This document shows, piece after piece, positions 1 to 9,700 of a stretch of DNA of 64,000 nt; positions within the stretch are counted from its first letter, which is position 1; each line of letters opens with the position of its first letter. The stretch covers positions 282,784 through 346,783 of the forward strand of contig NZ_BMPI01000001.1 of NCBI RefSeq assembly GCF_014647515.1, given 5' to 3'. This stretch comes from Dactylosporangium sucinum (GTDB taxonomy: Bacteria > Actinomycetota > Actinomycetes > Mycobacteriales > Micromonosporaceae). The notes below the pieces were generated by a model. The model saw only the letters and a program-made list of their open reading frames with translations, was not told the origin of the DNA and made no database searches. The translations under genes were made by a program, and so were the position numbers.

Positions 1-333
1 GTCCATGAACGCGACGGCACCGAGGTCGACGGCCCGGCCGAAGTAGCCGGCCAGGCAGCCGACGGTACCGCCGACGACGAGTCCGAGGAAGACCGCGAAG
101 AGGCCGGTGGCCAGGGTGAGGTGGCCGCCGGCCAGGATCCGGCTGAAAATGTCGCGGCCGAACTGGTCGGTCCCGAACGGGTGGGACCAGCTCGGGCTCT
201 CCAGGCGGGCCAGCGGGTCGAGCGCGGTCGGGTCGTGCGGCGTCGTGACCATGCCGACGACGCTGGCCATGAGGACCACGACGAGCAGCACCGCACCGAT
301 GACGAAGCTCGGGTGCCGCAGATAGCGCTTCAT
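1..333 (-). CDS. ABC peptide transporter permease, DppC/OppC family (3' end outside window)
   Basis: This is the N-terminal 111 residues of an inner-membrane permease that would pair with the upstream DppB-like permease to import di- or oligopeptides. The start MKRYLRHPSF is followed by a first membrane helix (about residues 11-29). The segment FGTDQFGRDIFSRILAG is the typical DppC/OppC sequence before the second helix. The ATG lies in an ATGA overlap with the stop of the DppB-like gene, so the two are translationally coupled. The ATPase genes expected downstream are beyond the window edge. Family assignment is firm; the substrate is inferred. Confidence 0.9.
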   Translation of the reverse strand, partial: MKRYLRHPSFVIGAVLLVVVLMASVVGMVTTPHDPTALDPLARLESPSWSHPFGTDQFGRDIFSRILAGGHLTLATGLFAVFLGLVVGGTVGCLAGYFGRAVDLGAVAFMD

Positions 334-1265
334 GACGGCTTACCCCCGTGCCGGATGCGCGGGTCGACCACGGTGTACAGCAGGTCGACGACGAGGTTGA
401 CCAGGACGTAGCTGACCGTCGCGAACAGGACGGTGCCCTGCACGATCGGGAAGTCGCGGTTGGTGATGCCGGACAGCAGCAGTTGCCCGATCCCGTGCCG
501 GGTGAAGATGGTCTCGACGACGACCGCGCCGGCCAGCAGGTTGCCGATCTGCAGGCCGACGATGGTGAGCACCGGGATGACCGCGTTGCGCATGGCGTGC
601 ACGCCGATGACTCGCCGCTCCCGCATGCCCTTGCTGCGGGCGGCGACGACGTAGTCATGGTTGAGCACCTCGAGCAGCGAACCGCGCATGAACCGGGCGA
701 TGATGCAGGCTGCCCCGATGGCCAGGGTCACCGCGGGCAGGATGATCGCGCCCGGCCGGTCGGCGCCGATGGCCGGCAGCCACCGCAGATTCACCGCGAA
801 CAACAGCAGCAGGACCATGCCGAGCCAGAACGTGGGCACCGACAGGCCCAGCGTGGCCAGGCCCATCAGCGCGGTGTCCACCTTGGACCCGCGCTTGAGC
901 GCGGACACGGTGCCGACGAGCGAGCCGAGGAGCACCGCGATGACCATCGCGGCCAGCATGAGCTGGATGGTCTGCGGGATGTTCTGCAGGACGAGGTCGA
1001 GCACCGGCCGCTGGTAGCGGTACGAGTAGCCGAGGTCGCCCTGGAGCGCCCGGCCCATGAAGCTGACGTACTGGTCCCACAGCGGGCGGTCGAAACCGTA
1101 CTGGGCCCGCAGCTGCTGGCGGGTCTCCTCGCTCACCGGCACGTCGCCGACGACGGCCGTGACCGGGTCGCCCGGGGTGAGGTACAGGCTCAGGAAGACC
1201 AGTCCCGACACCCCGAGCAACACGGGGACCAACAGCGCGATGCGCTGAAGGATGTACCGTGTCAC
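330..1265 (-). CDS. ABC peptide transporter permease, DppB/OppB family
   Basis: A 311-residue inner-membrane permease with the family's N-terminal helix, a periplasmic segment containing LTPGDPVTAVVGD, and a C-terminal BPD_transp_1 domain with about five helices. The cytoplasmic loop with VAARSKGMRERRV is the EAA-like contact for the ATPase. A GTG start is chosen because it overlaps the stop of the binding-protein gene as GTGA; the longer frame upstream is only open sequence antisense to that gene. Its own stop overlaps the ATG of the next permease. Gene order binding protein, permease B, permease C is normal for Dpp/Opp systems. Confidence 0.93.
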   Translation of the reverse strand: MTRYILQRIALLVPVLLGVSGLVFLSLYLTPGDPVTAVVGDVPVSEETRQQLRAQYGFDRPLWDQYVSFMGRALQGDLGYSYRYQRPVLDLVLQNIPQTIQLMLAAMVIAVLLGSLVGTVSALKRGSKVDTALMGLATLGLSVPTFWLGMVLLLLFAVNLRWLPAIGADRPGAIILPAVTLAIGAACIIARFMRGSLLEVLNHDYVVAARSKGMRERRVIGVHAMRNAVIPVLTIVGLQIGNLLAGAVVVETIFTRHGIGQLLLSGITNRDFPIVQGTVLFATVSYVLVNLVVDLLYTVVDPRIRHGGKPS

Positions 1266-2881
1266 GGCTTGAGCCAGACATCGGCGTAGTAGGGATACGC
1301 GAGCACGTTGGTGTGCAGGTTGCCCACCCTCGAGCTGACCCCGTACAGGAAGGCGCCCTGGTAGATCGGGTAGATCAGCGCCTTGTCCATGATCGTGGTC
1401 TGCAGCTCGCCGAGGATCTCGTGGCGCTTGGCGACGTCCGTCTCGACCGTCTGCCTGCTCAGCAGGTCGTCGATCTGCGTGTCCTTGATGCGGGACCAGT
1501 CGAACCCGCCGTAGTTCTTGGAGCTGTAGAAGAGCTGGATGCCGGACGCGTCGCTGTCGACCAGGCCGGTGATGCCGCCGGTGCCCTCGCCCTTGCCGTT
1601 GGCGTCGGTCGCGGCGGCGGCGGCGCGGATGTCCACCGACACGTCGAAACCGAGCGGCTTGAGCAGGCCCTGGACGCCGGTGGCGATCGGGTTGAACTGC
1701 GCGTGCGTGATGATCTTCAACGCGAGCCGGGTGCCGTTCTTGCTGCGGAAGCCGTCGCTGCCCATCGTCCAGCCGGCCCCGTCGAGCAGGCTCTCGGCCT
1801 TCGCCTTGTCGTACGGGTACCTGCCCTCCACCGCCTTCGTGTAGCCGACGGTCCGCGGGGAGATCGGGCCCTCGGCCGGGGTGTAGATCCCGAACAGGGC
1901 GGTGTTGATGAGGTCGGTTCGGCTGATCCCGTACTGGATCGCCTGCCGGACCGCGAGATCGTCGGTCGGGGCGCGCTCGGTGTTCAGGAACAGCGCGAGC
2001 GAGCCGCCGCTCCACGGCGCGGCCACCATGGTCAGGTCGGAGCCCTTCTTCTTGAGCAGGGAGAAGTCGGCCGCCGGCATGTTCCAGGCGATCTGTACGT
2101 CACCGCTCTGGACGGCCGCGGACCGCGCCCCGTCGTCCGGGACAATCTTGAAGATCAGCTTGTCCAGGTACGCCTTGCCCTGGTGCAGGAACGACGGCCC
2201 CCAGGCGTAGTCGGCCGTGCGCTGCAGGGTCACGTGGTCACCGGTCACCCACTCCACGAACGACATCGGGCCGGTGCCCACCGGGTGCTGGCCGTAGCTG
2301 TTGCCGTACTTGGCGACCGCCGCCGGGGACACGATGGCCAGCCAGTGCTGACTCAGGGAGTTGAGCAGCGACGGGAAGGGCGTGGCGTACGTGAGCTCGA
2401 CCGTGGCCGGGTCGACCGCGGTCACCGTCTTCAGCGGGCCGAGCTTGGCCCGGGCGACCGGCGACTTGAACGAGGAGTCGAGGATCCGGTCGAAGTTGAA
2501 CTTCACCGCCGAGGCGTCGAAGTCGGTGCCGTCCTGGAACTTCACGCCGGTACGCAGCTTGAAGGTCGTTTTCAGGCCGTCGGACGAGGTCGTCCAGGAC
2601 GACGCCAGCCCGCCGACGTACTCGCCGTTGGCCGGGTTGAGCCATACCAGTGGGTCGTAGATCTGCATGAACACTTGGTGCGCGGCCGCCTGGGCGGCGC
2701 CGGCCGGGTCGAGGCTGTCCGGCTCGGCGGAGAGCGCCACGCTCAGCGTGCCGCCGTCGACCGGCGTGCCGCCGCCCTGGTTCTCCTCGGCGGGACCTGA
2801 ACCGCACGCGGCGGCGGTGAGCAGCACGGCCACGCCGCCGATCACCATCCGCCGAAGTCTGAGCCACGAGGGAGCTGACAT
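1262..2881 (-). CDS. ABC transporter peptide-binding lipoprotein (SBP family 5)
   Basis: A 539-residue extracellular solute-binding protein that would capture peptides and hand them to the two following permeases. The signal sequence carries a lipobox ending AAAC (Cys26). The body shows family-5 motifs such as LDPAGAAQ near the N-terminus and FKLRTGVKFQDGTDF in the first lobe. The ATG is supported by a GAGGAGG ribosome site six bases upstream; an open extension to 2992 has no such site. First gene of a minus-strand operon with the permeases at 330-1265 and 1-333. The exact ligand cannot be told from sequence. Confidence 0.92.
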   Translation of the reverse strand: MSAPSWLRLRRMVIGGVAVLLTAAACGSGPAEENQGGGTPVDGGTLSVALSAEPDSLDPAGAAQAAAHQVFMQIYDPLVWLNPANGEYVGGLASSWTTSSDGLKTTFKLRTGVKFQDGTDFDASAVKFNFDRILDSSFKSPVARAKLGPLKTVTAVDPATVELTYATPFPSLLNSLSQHWLAIVSPAAVAKYGNSYGQHPVGTGPMSFVEWVTGDHVTLQRTADYAWGPSFLHQGKAYLDKLIFKIVPDDGARSAAVQSGDVQIAWNMPAADFSLLKKKGSDLTMVAAPWSGGSLALFLNTERAPTDDLAVRQAIQYGISRTDLINTALFGIYTPAEGPISPRTVGYTKAVEGRYPYDKAKAESLLDGAGWTMGSDGFRSKNGTRLALKIITHAQFNPIATGVQGLLKPLGFDVSVDIRAAAAATDANGKGEGTGGITGLVDSDASGIQLFYSSKNYGGFDWSRIKDTQIDDLLSRQTVETDVAKRHEILGELQTTIMDKALIYPIYQGAFLYGVSSRVGNLHTNVLAYPYYADVWLKP

Positions 2882-3256
2882 TCTCCAGAACCTCCTCGTC
2901 CGAGCCGCCGTGGGATCGGGTCGGCCCCGACCCCGCTCCGTGCGCCGACGGAGGCGGCCCGATGTTCGATGACGAGAAGCTACTGTGAACATAAGGCGGC
3001 TTCAAGACATGCTCGGCTAAATTTCGAAAATGATCGGCGTGATCTCGCATCTCATCGGCGACGGCGACAGGCGAGCACTGGAGTTTGTGGGTGAAGGTCC
3101 ACCGAGTGGCGATGCACCGCTTCCGTGGCGTTCTGTCCGGCCCGGTGCACCTCGACGGAAATGCCCTACTGGTGCGGTCCGACGGCGGCGCATGAGCGAC
3201 GGCCCGGCCCGCGTCGAGCTGGATGCCCTCGACGCGAGCCGGGGCCGGATGCGCGT
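2882..3256. other. Intergenic region upstream of the peptide importer operon
   Basis: About 375 bases separate the binding-protein gene from the 3' end of the next minus-strand gene. The AT-richer patch at 2980-3040 is where a minus-strand promoter is most likely (a TTGAAG hexamer reads there on the minus strand), but no convincing -10 box follows. No open frame here has coding character. Confidence 0.4.
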
Positions 3257-4183
3257 TCAGCCGCGGTACTGGTTGCGGGTGTAGGCGAGGCTGAACGCCC
3301 CCAGGTTGGTGTAGTACCGCGACACCAGGTACGCCGGGTCGCTCGCGATGACGCCGGCCTGCAGGTCACTGCCGTCGTTCAGGTCGTCCCAGGCCCACGG
3401 GGCGTGTGCGGCGTTGGGCTGCCAGTCGTCGCCGGCGAACGCGCCCCAGCTCGCATACGGCGGGTTGCTGTTGCGCCGCTCCCACGGCCCACCCGGGCCG
3501 AAGATGTCGACGAGGCGGTACCGCGCGTTGCGGTCGTTCGGCCCCGACGGGACCGCGCCAGCGGTGCGGCTGGGGTAGTACACGACGCCGTCGCCGCCGG
3601 GGAACGACCCGCCGGACCAGTTGTAGCAGCCATGCCCCTTCGACTCCTGCGACGTGGTCGGGTGCGCGGCGCCGTCGAAGGACTGCATGAGCACCGTGCC
3701 GTCGATGTTCTCGCGCCCGGAGGTGTAGGTGCCGCCGGTCGGGACGTAGGAGTAGAAGTTGTCGTGGGCGAGCGTCACCATCGCCTCGAGCGTGCCGGTG
3801 CCGCCGTCCTTGCGCACCGTGAGCAGCAGACCCTCCATGTCGTTCTCGTGCGGGAAGAAGGTCTTGTAGTCGCGGGCGTGGTAGTAGGCGTAGACGATGA
3901 ACCAGTGCGTGCCGGTCTCGACCACGGAGTAGTAGACGGTCCCGACCAGGCCGGACGCGAACGCGTCGAGGTTGTTCCAGTTGTTGCGCGTGTTCCACTC
4001 ACCGTCGTAGTCGACGGGCGCCAGGTAGTCGGCGCGGTAGGTGCTCGCGGTGTCCTGGTAGTGCACCGGCGCCCACCGGTACGCCAGTTCGGCATCGGTG
4101 ACGGCCGCGTGCGCGGCGCTCGCCGGAGCGACGATGGTCGCCGCGACGAGCAGAACGGTCGTGACAGAGCGCCACAACTTCAC
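3257..4183 (-). CDS. Secreted protein of unknown function with HEND motif (Vps62/NPP1-like?)
   Basis: A 308-residue exported protein. The GTG start follows a GAGGGAG ribosome site, and a signal peptide ends in PASAAHA before AVTDAELAY. The mature part is rich in Trp and Tyr and contains FFPHENDMEG near residue 115, followed by long beta-rich segments. A His/Asn/Asp/Glu cluster in this setting recalls the metal-binding motif of NPP1 and Vps62-related proteins, but the resemblance is only by eye. It stands alone between the importer operon and the divergent phosphodiesterase gene. I cannot assign an activity. Confidence 0.75.
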   Translation of the reverse strand: MKLWRSVTTVLLVAATIVAPASAAHAAVTDAELAYRWAPVHYQDTASTYRADYLAPVDYDGEWNTRNNWNNLDAFASGLVGTVYYSVVETGTHWFIVYAYYHARDYKTFFPHENDMEGLLLTVRKDGGTGTLEAMVTLAHDNFYSYVPTGGTYTSGRENIDGTVLMQSFDGAAHPTTSQESKGHGCYNWSGGSFPGGDGVVYYPSRTAGAVPSGPNDRNARYRLVDIFGPGGPWERRNSNPPYASWGAFAGDDWQPNAAHAPWAWDDLNDGSDLQAGVIASDPAYLVSRYYTNLGAFSLAYTRNQYRG

Positions 4184-4481
4184 GGGGTACTCCCTCGGTT
4201 CATCCGGGTATCGGAGGCAACCGGAGCGTAGGCATCGAACATTGATGGCGGTCGACGCGAACATAGCGATCTTCGTACGCGCCGTCGTCCTTACGCCTCG
4301 CGCACGGCCGAGCGAGCGACTTCGGTAGCCTGTCGAGCCTGTCCGCAGCCACCCGGACACGCTGAGTCCGCCCGCAGAGAACCGTTCCGCAACGTTCATA
4401 GGCCCATCACGGCATGGCCACGACGGTACCGAGCCGCCCGCTTAGCGTCGTGACGTCAGTGAATCCAACGATTGAGGTTCT

Positions 4482-5549
4482 ATGTTTCTGCGCCATGTAT
4501 TGGTGAGCCTGGCCGTCGTGCCCGTGCTCGCCGTGCCGGCAGTCGCCCACGCCGCATCCACCGGCCACCCCGGAGTGTTGCCGCAGAAGACGCACTTCGA
4601 CCTGCAGGCCCACCGCGGCGGCATCGGTATGACGACCGAGGAGTCGCTTGAGGGGTTCGGCAAGGCGATGCGCCTGGGGGTCAGCACGCTGGAGCTGGAC
4701 ACGCACGTCACGAAGGACCAGAAGGTCGTGGTCAACCACGACCGTCAGATCAGCGCCCAGAAGTGTCGCGACACCGCGCCGGTCACGGCCGGCGACCCGA
4801 TGTACCCGTACGTCGGCAAGTACATCAAGGACCTGACCCTGGCCCAGCTCAAGACGATGGACTGCGGATACCAGCGGCTGCCCGACTTCCCCGAGCAGGA
4901 GGTGATCAAGGGCTTCCGCATGGTCGAGCTCAAGGACGTTCTGAACCTCGTCAAGAGCTACCACGCCAAGCAGATCAAGCTCAACATCGAGACCAAGGTC
5001 GAGGCCGGCGCGCCCGAGCAGACCGCGCCGCGCGAGCTGTTCGTCCGCCGGGTCTTCGAGGAGATCCGCGCCTCCGGCATCGAGGACCAGGTCACCATCC
5101 AGTCCTTCGACTGGGGTGCGTTGAAGGAGATGCACCGGCTCGCGCCGAAGTGGCCGCTCGTGGCCCTGACGAACTACGACTTCCTGCAGGTCGGCAAGCC
5201 GGGCGCCTCGCCGTGGCTCGGTGGCATCGACGCTGACGACTTCGGGGGCGACTTCGTGCGGGCGGCCGCCTCGATCCCCGGCGTCACGGCCCTCTCGCCC
5301 GTGTACGGGTTCCCGCAGAACGGCAAGATCGGTGACCCGAACTTCCGGTTCTACCCCGATGCGGCCATGGTGCAGGCGGCGCACGACCGGGGCCTGAAGC
5401 TCATCCCGTGGACCTGTGACGACCCCGCCACCATCGAGGCGCTCATGGACATGGGTATCGACGGCATCATCACGAACTACCCGAACCGTGTCCGGCAGAT
5501 CATGGCGGAGCGCGGCATGCGACTGCCGAAGGCGTACAACCCGCGTTGA
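4482..5549 (+). CDS. Secreted glycerophosphodiester phosphodiesterase
   Basis: A 355-residue exported GDPD-family hydrolase, expected to split glycerophosphodiesters into glycerol-3-phosphate and an alcohol outside the cell. A signal peptide ends VAHAAS. The TIM-barrel core shows QAHRGG (catalytic His), TEESLEGF, ELDTHVTKD (metal-binding Glu and Asp) and NHD, then a C-terminal LIPWTCDDP and DGIITNYPNRV, all family hallmarks. It is transcribed away from the secreted HEND-motif gene across a 298-base gap in which I see no clear promoter boxes. It converges on the SGNH hydrolase, with a strong hairpin between them. Confidence 0.93.
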   Translation: MFLRHVLVSLAVVPVLAVPAVAHAASTGHPGVLPQKTHFDLQAHRGGIGMTTEESLEGFGKAMRLGVSTLELDTHVTKDQKVVVNHDRQISAQKCRDTAPVTAGDPMYPYVGKYIKDLTLAQLKTMDCGYQRLPDFPEQEVIKGFRMVELKDVLNLVKSYHAKQIKLNIETKVEAGAPEQTAPRELFVRRVFEEIRASGIEDQVTIQSFDWGALKEMHRLAPKWPLVALTNYDFLQVGKPGASPWLGGIDADDFGGDFVRAAASIPGVTALSPVYGFPQNGKIGDPNFRFYPDAAMVQAAHDRGLKLIPWTCDDPATIEALMDMGIDGIITNYPNRVRQIMAERGMRLPKAYNPR

Positions 5550-5590
5550 TGCCCGCCCGGGGTATCCGGGCGCTGATCGAGCGGTACCGG

Positions 5591-5624
5591 CGATGCGGCG
5601 CCTGCGGTGGCAGGCGCCGCATCG
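5591..5624. terminator. Bidirectional hairpin terminator
   Basis: Bases 5591-5605 and 5610-5624 form a perfect 15-bp GC-rich stem with loop GGTG. It sits between the convergent phosphodiesterase (+) and SGNH hydrolase (-) genes. There is no U-tract on either strand, as is common in actinobacteria. Confidence 0.8.
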
Positions 5625-5638
5625 TGCGGGGGTCCGGA

Positions 5639-6490
5639 CTATGCGGGCTTCGCGGCGGCCTTGACCGTCGTTGCCAGCAGCGCGCTCTTCACCAGGGGCG
5701 CGTAGCCGCTGGCGTGCCCCGCCTGGTTGGGGTGGTAGGACTCCGACGTCGGGTTCGAGATGCCGTTGATCCACTCGGTCGCGTCGCAGACGGCGTGGCC
5801 GGTGAAGCTCGACCGGGGGTCGACGAACGCGAACCCGTGCGCCGCCGCGCGGCCCTTGATCGTGGTGGCGAGCAGATCCGCCGTGTCGTTGAGCTCGATC
5901 TGCTCCCCGGGGCTGATGCGGGCCAGCGACTGGCAGTCGCTCTCGTTGAACAGGCGGGGGTAGCCGACGACGACCACGCGGGCCTTGGGCGCCAGCGCCC
6001 GGATGCGGTTGTACAGGTTGTCCAGCGTGCCGGGCAGCGTGCTGGTGATGTACGCGTTGGCGTTGTCGATCTCGCCCCAGCACGTGTAGGGCCACGGCAG
6101 GGCGCATCTGCTGATGACGTTGCCGAAGCCGGCGTCGTTGCCGCCCACCGACACGGTGACGTGGGTCGTCGTGGCGGAGAGGCTGCCGAGCTGGGTGTTG
6201 AGCACATCGCTGACCTTCGCTCCGCTGCAGGCGGCGAAGGCGAACGTGGCGGCGCCGATCTGGCTCTTGACGAGGACCGGGTACGCCACCGGGGAGCGCT
6301 GGCAGTTCGTGCCGTCCGAGTAGTAGGAGCGGGTGCCGACGCCCGAGGCGTACGAGTCGCCGAGCGCGGTGTACACGACGGTCGCGGCGTGTGCGGGCAG
6401 GCTCCACGCCACGGACGCCGCGAGGGTGACGGCGAGGCCGGTGGCGAGGGTGAAGAGGCGCTGTCTCCAGCGTGACGCGGGGGTGGCCAA
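5639..6490 (-). CDS. Secreted SGNH/GDSL-family lipase or esterase
   Basis: A 283-residue exported SGNH hydrolase, probably an extracellular lipase or esterase. Block I is GDSYASG (catalytic Ser), block III is GGNDAGF (oxyanion Asn), and block V is SYHPNQAGH (catalytic Asp/His region). Paired cysteines fit a secreted actinobacterial lipase. I choose a TTG start at 6490 because AGGAGG lies six bases before it and a clean signal peptide ending LPAHA follows. A GTG at 6517 would place that ribosome site inside the gene. Confidence 0.92.
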   Translation of the reverse strand: MATPASRWRQRLFTLATGLAVTLAASVAWSLPAHAATVVYTALGDSYASGVGTRSYYSDGTNCQRSPVAYPVLVKSQIGAATFAFAACSGAKVSDVLNTQLGSLSATTTHVTVSVGGNDAGFGNVISRCALPWPYTCWGEIDNANAYITSTLPGTLDNLYNRIRALAPKARVVVVGYPRLFNESDCQSLARISPGEQIELNDTADLLATTIKGRAAAHGFAFVDPRSSFTGHAVCDATEWINGISNPTSESYHPNQAGHASGYAPLVKSALLATTVKAAAKPA

Positions 6491-6794
6491 GGCGTTCCTC
6501 CTGAGGTAGCAGCCCACCGCACATGGTTCTCATCGGTACATGTCTATCGGTGGTGAGGCACTACTTTGATGGAGATCGCCGCCGATGGCAAGAGAGGATC
6601 TTCAGCGATCGCGGCGGCGGGCCGCGCGGGCGCCGCGTCCGGGCGATGTCGACCGGTTCCGCCCGACTGGGGTGGCCGTGGCCGATTACTCCACATGGCC
6701 AAGGGATCATGTCCGCTGCTACGCTCTATTCACCGTCGTGGATTTCACCGTCCTCAATGCTGCGGCCGGAAAGGCGGCTGGAGAGCGGAGCGGC
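6491..6794. other. Divergent intergenic region before the SARP regulator
   Basis: About 300 bases between the SGNH hydrolase and the SARP regulator, including the possible N-terminal extension of the latter. The hexamer ATCGGT repeats directly at 6532-6537 and 6546-6551, a possible regulator site. No clear promoter hexamers are seen. Confidence 0.3.
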
Positions 6795-9700
6795 ATGGAC
6801 ATCGGCATCCTCGGGCCGGTCGAAGTCTCGGTGGACGGCCGGTCGCTCCAGCTCGGCGGGCCGCGGACCCACTCGGTGCTGGCCGTGTTGTGCCTCGAGG
6901 CGGGCCGGATGGTCCCGACCGACCGGTTGATCGAGGTGCTCTGGGGCGAGAACCCGCCGGCCACCGCGCGCTCCCAGGTCCAGATCTGCGTCTCCACCCT
7001 CCGGCGGGTGTTCGCCGCCGCGGCGTCGACCGGCCCGCCGGTGGTCATCGAGACCCGCCCGCCCGGCTACGCGCTGATGCTCACCGGTGCGCGGCTCGAT
7101 GCGCGGCAGTTCGAGGAGCGGGCGGCGCAGGCGACCAGGCTGGCCGCCGACGGTGCGCTGCACGAGGCCGCCGGGCTGTTCCGCTCCGCACTGGAGCTGT
7201 GGCGCGGGCCGCCGCTCGCCGGGCTGACCGGCCCGATCCTGGAGGCCAGCGCCCTTCACCTCGAAGAGCGGCGGCTCGCCGTGCTGGAACGGCACATCGA
7301 GGTCGAGCTGCAGATCGGCCGGCACGCGGAGCTGGTCGGGGAGCTCGGCGAGCTCATCCTCCAGCACCCGCTGCACGAGTGGTTCTACGGCGCGCTGATG
7401 ACCGCGCTGCACCGCTGCGGTCGACGAGCCAAAGCCCTGGACGTGTACCGGCAGGCCCGTACCGTCCTGGTCGGCGAGCTCGGCCTCGAACCGGGGGCGG
7501 AGTTACGCCGCATCGAACAGCTCGTGCTCGCCGGAGCCCCGGAGGGACCGGCCGCAGCGGAGCCGACTCGTGAACGGGCCGAGGTGCCGGTGCCGTCGGC
7601 CGACGATCCGCCCGGTCCGAACCGGCTCCGTCCGGCGGCGCCGAGCCAGCTGCCGATGCCGGCTGCCGACGATTCGCCAAGGGCGGCACGGTCCCGTCCG
7701 GTGACGCCGAACCTGCTGCCGCTGGACACCGCGGACTTCACCGGCCGCGCCGCCGAGGTGGCCCGGGTCACCTCGGCGGTCACCGGCGCAACCGGCCGCA
7801 GCGCGTCCCGGCAACCGGCGATCGTCGCCATCTCCGGCCCCGGCGGGGTCGGCAAGTCCGCCCTCGCGCTGCACGTCGCGCACAGCCTGCGCGCCGCGTT
7901 CCCCGACGGCACGCTGTACGCGAACCTCTCCGACGGCACCTGGCCCGTCCAGCCGGTGGAGATCCTCGGCCGGTTCCTGCGCGCGCTCGGCGTCAACGGG
8001 CTGGCCATACCCGGTGGCGTCGACGCCCTCGGCGAGGTCTACCGCGACCTGATCTCGGACCGGCGGATGCTCATCCTGCTCGACAGCGCCGTCAACGAGA
8101 CCCAGGTGCTGCCGCTGTTACCCGGCAACGAACGGGCCGCCGTCATCGTGACCAGCCGTCATCGGCTGACCGCGCTGCCCGGCGCCGAGCACGTGTCGCT
8201 CGACGTGCTGCCGCCCGAGCCGTCGGTCGACCTGCTCGCGGCGGTGGTCGGGGCAGCCCGGGCCGGCCGCGACGACCCGGCCCTGACCGAGCTGGCCCTG
8301 CTCTGCGGCGGGCTGCCGCTCGCCCTGCGGATCGCCGGGGCCAGGCTCGCCTCCCGCCCGCACTGGAAGCCCAGCCGGCTGATCGGACGGATGCGCGACG
8401 AGACCCGCCGGCTCGACGAGCTGGAGCACGGTGCGCTCGGGGTACGGGCCAGCATCGCGGTGAGCTACTCCGGCCTCGGCCCCGACGCCCAGCGACTGCT
8501 GCGGCTGCTGGCCTGCCTCGACGCGCCCGAGTTCGGCTCGTGGGCCGCCGCCGCGCTGCTCGACGTGGCCCTGGACGACGCCGAGGACCTGGTCGACGAC
8601 CTGGTCGAGGCGCACCTGCTGGCGGTGCTCGCCGAGACGGCCGACGGGCCGGTCCGGTTCCGGCTGCTCGACCTGGTGCGGGTGTTCGCGCGGGAGCGGG
8701 CCCAGTCCGAGGAGCCGGACGACCAGCGGGCCACTGCGGTCCGGCGAGCCCTCGCCGGCTGGCTGTACCTGGCCGAGGAGGCGCACCGCCGCGAGTACGG
8801 CGGGCAGTACACCATCCTCCACGGCGCCGAGCCCCGCTGGGTGCTGCCGAAGAGCGCGACCGCCGCCCTGCTGGAGCAGCCGCTCAGCTGGCTGGAGGCC
8901 GAGCGGCCGGCCCTCACGGCCGGGCTGCGCCAGGCGGTGCGCAACCGCTGGGACGAGCTGGCCTGGGACCTCGCGCTGACGCTGGTCACGCTGTTCGAGG
9001 CGCGCAGCTACCTGGTGGACTGGCGGGAATCGGCCGAGCTGGCGCTCGCACTGGTCCGTCAGCTGGACAACCGGCGAGGCATCGCCGCCATGCAGTACGC
9101 GCTGGGTGCGCTGCACATCGTCGAACAGCGCCACGCCGACGCGCGCGACCGGCTGCGCCAGGCCCTCGACGGCTTCACCGCCTGCGACGATCACCACGGG
9201 CGGGGGCTGGTCCTGCGCAACCTCGCCTTCCTCGACCGGATCGCCGGACGGCCGGACCTGGCCCGCCTCGGGTACGAGCAGGCGCTGCCGATCCTGCGTG
9301 AGGCCGGCGACCAGATCGCGGTGGCGCACGTGCTGTCCAGCCTGGCCGCGCTCCGGCTGGACGCGGGCGACGCCAACCAGGCGCAGAAGATTCTCGACGA
9401 CGCTTTGGCGATCACCCAGATCGCCGGCAGCCGCCGGGTCGAGGGGCAGATCCTGTTCCGGCTCGGCGAGGTCTACCTGCGGCGGGACGAGCTGGACCGG
9501 GGCGCGGAGGCGTTCCATCAGGTCCTGCGCCTGGCCCGGGACCACGGCGATCGGCTCGGTGAGGCATACGCACTGCTGGGCCTCGGCCGGGTCCGGCACC
9601 GCGAGGGCCGGCACGGGGCGGCGGAGACCGCCTTGGCGCAGGTGTTGCAGCTGGCCGAGGCGCTCGGGGACCGGCTGGTGGAGGCGCACGCCCGGCAGGC

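Noticed and set aside
4407..6533. Long minus-strand open frame of about 708 codons across the phosphodiesterase and SGNH hydrolase genes
   Set aside because: Its translation is Arg/Val/Leu-rich with no domain, and it is antisense to one well-defined enzyme and out of frame with the other. Long shadows are normal at this GC content.
7560..7730. Pro-rich linker of the SARP regulator as a possible repeat or frameshift
   Set aside because: Reading frame is continuous and the two similar Pro/Ala/Asp segments look like ordinary linker sequence between the activator and NB-ARC domains.
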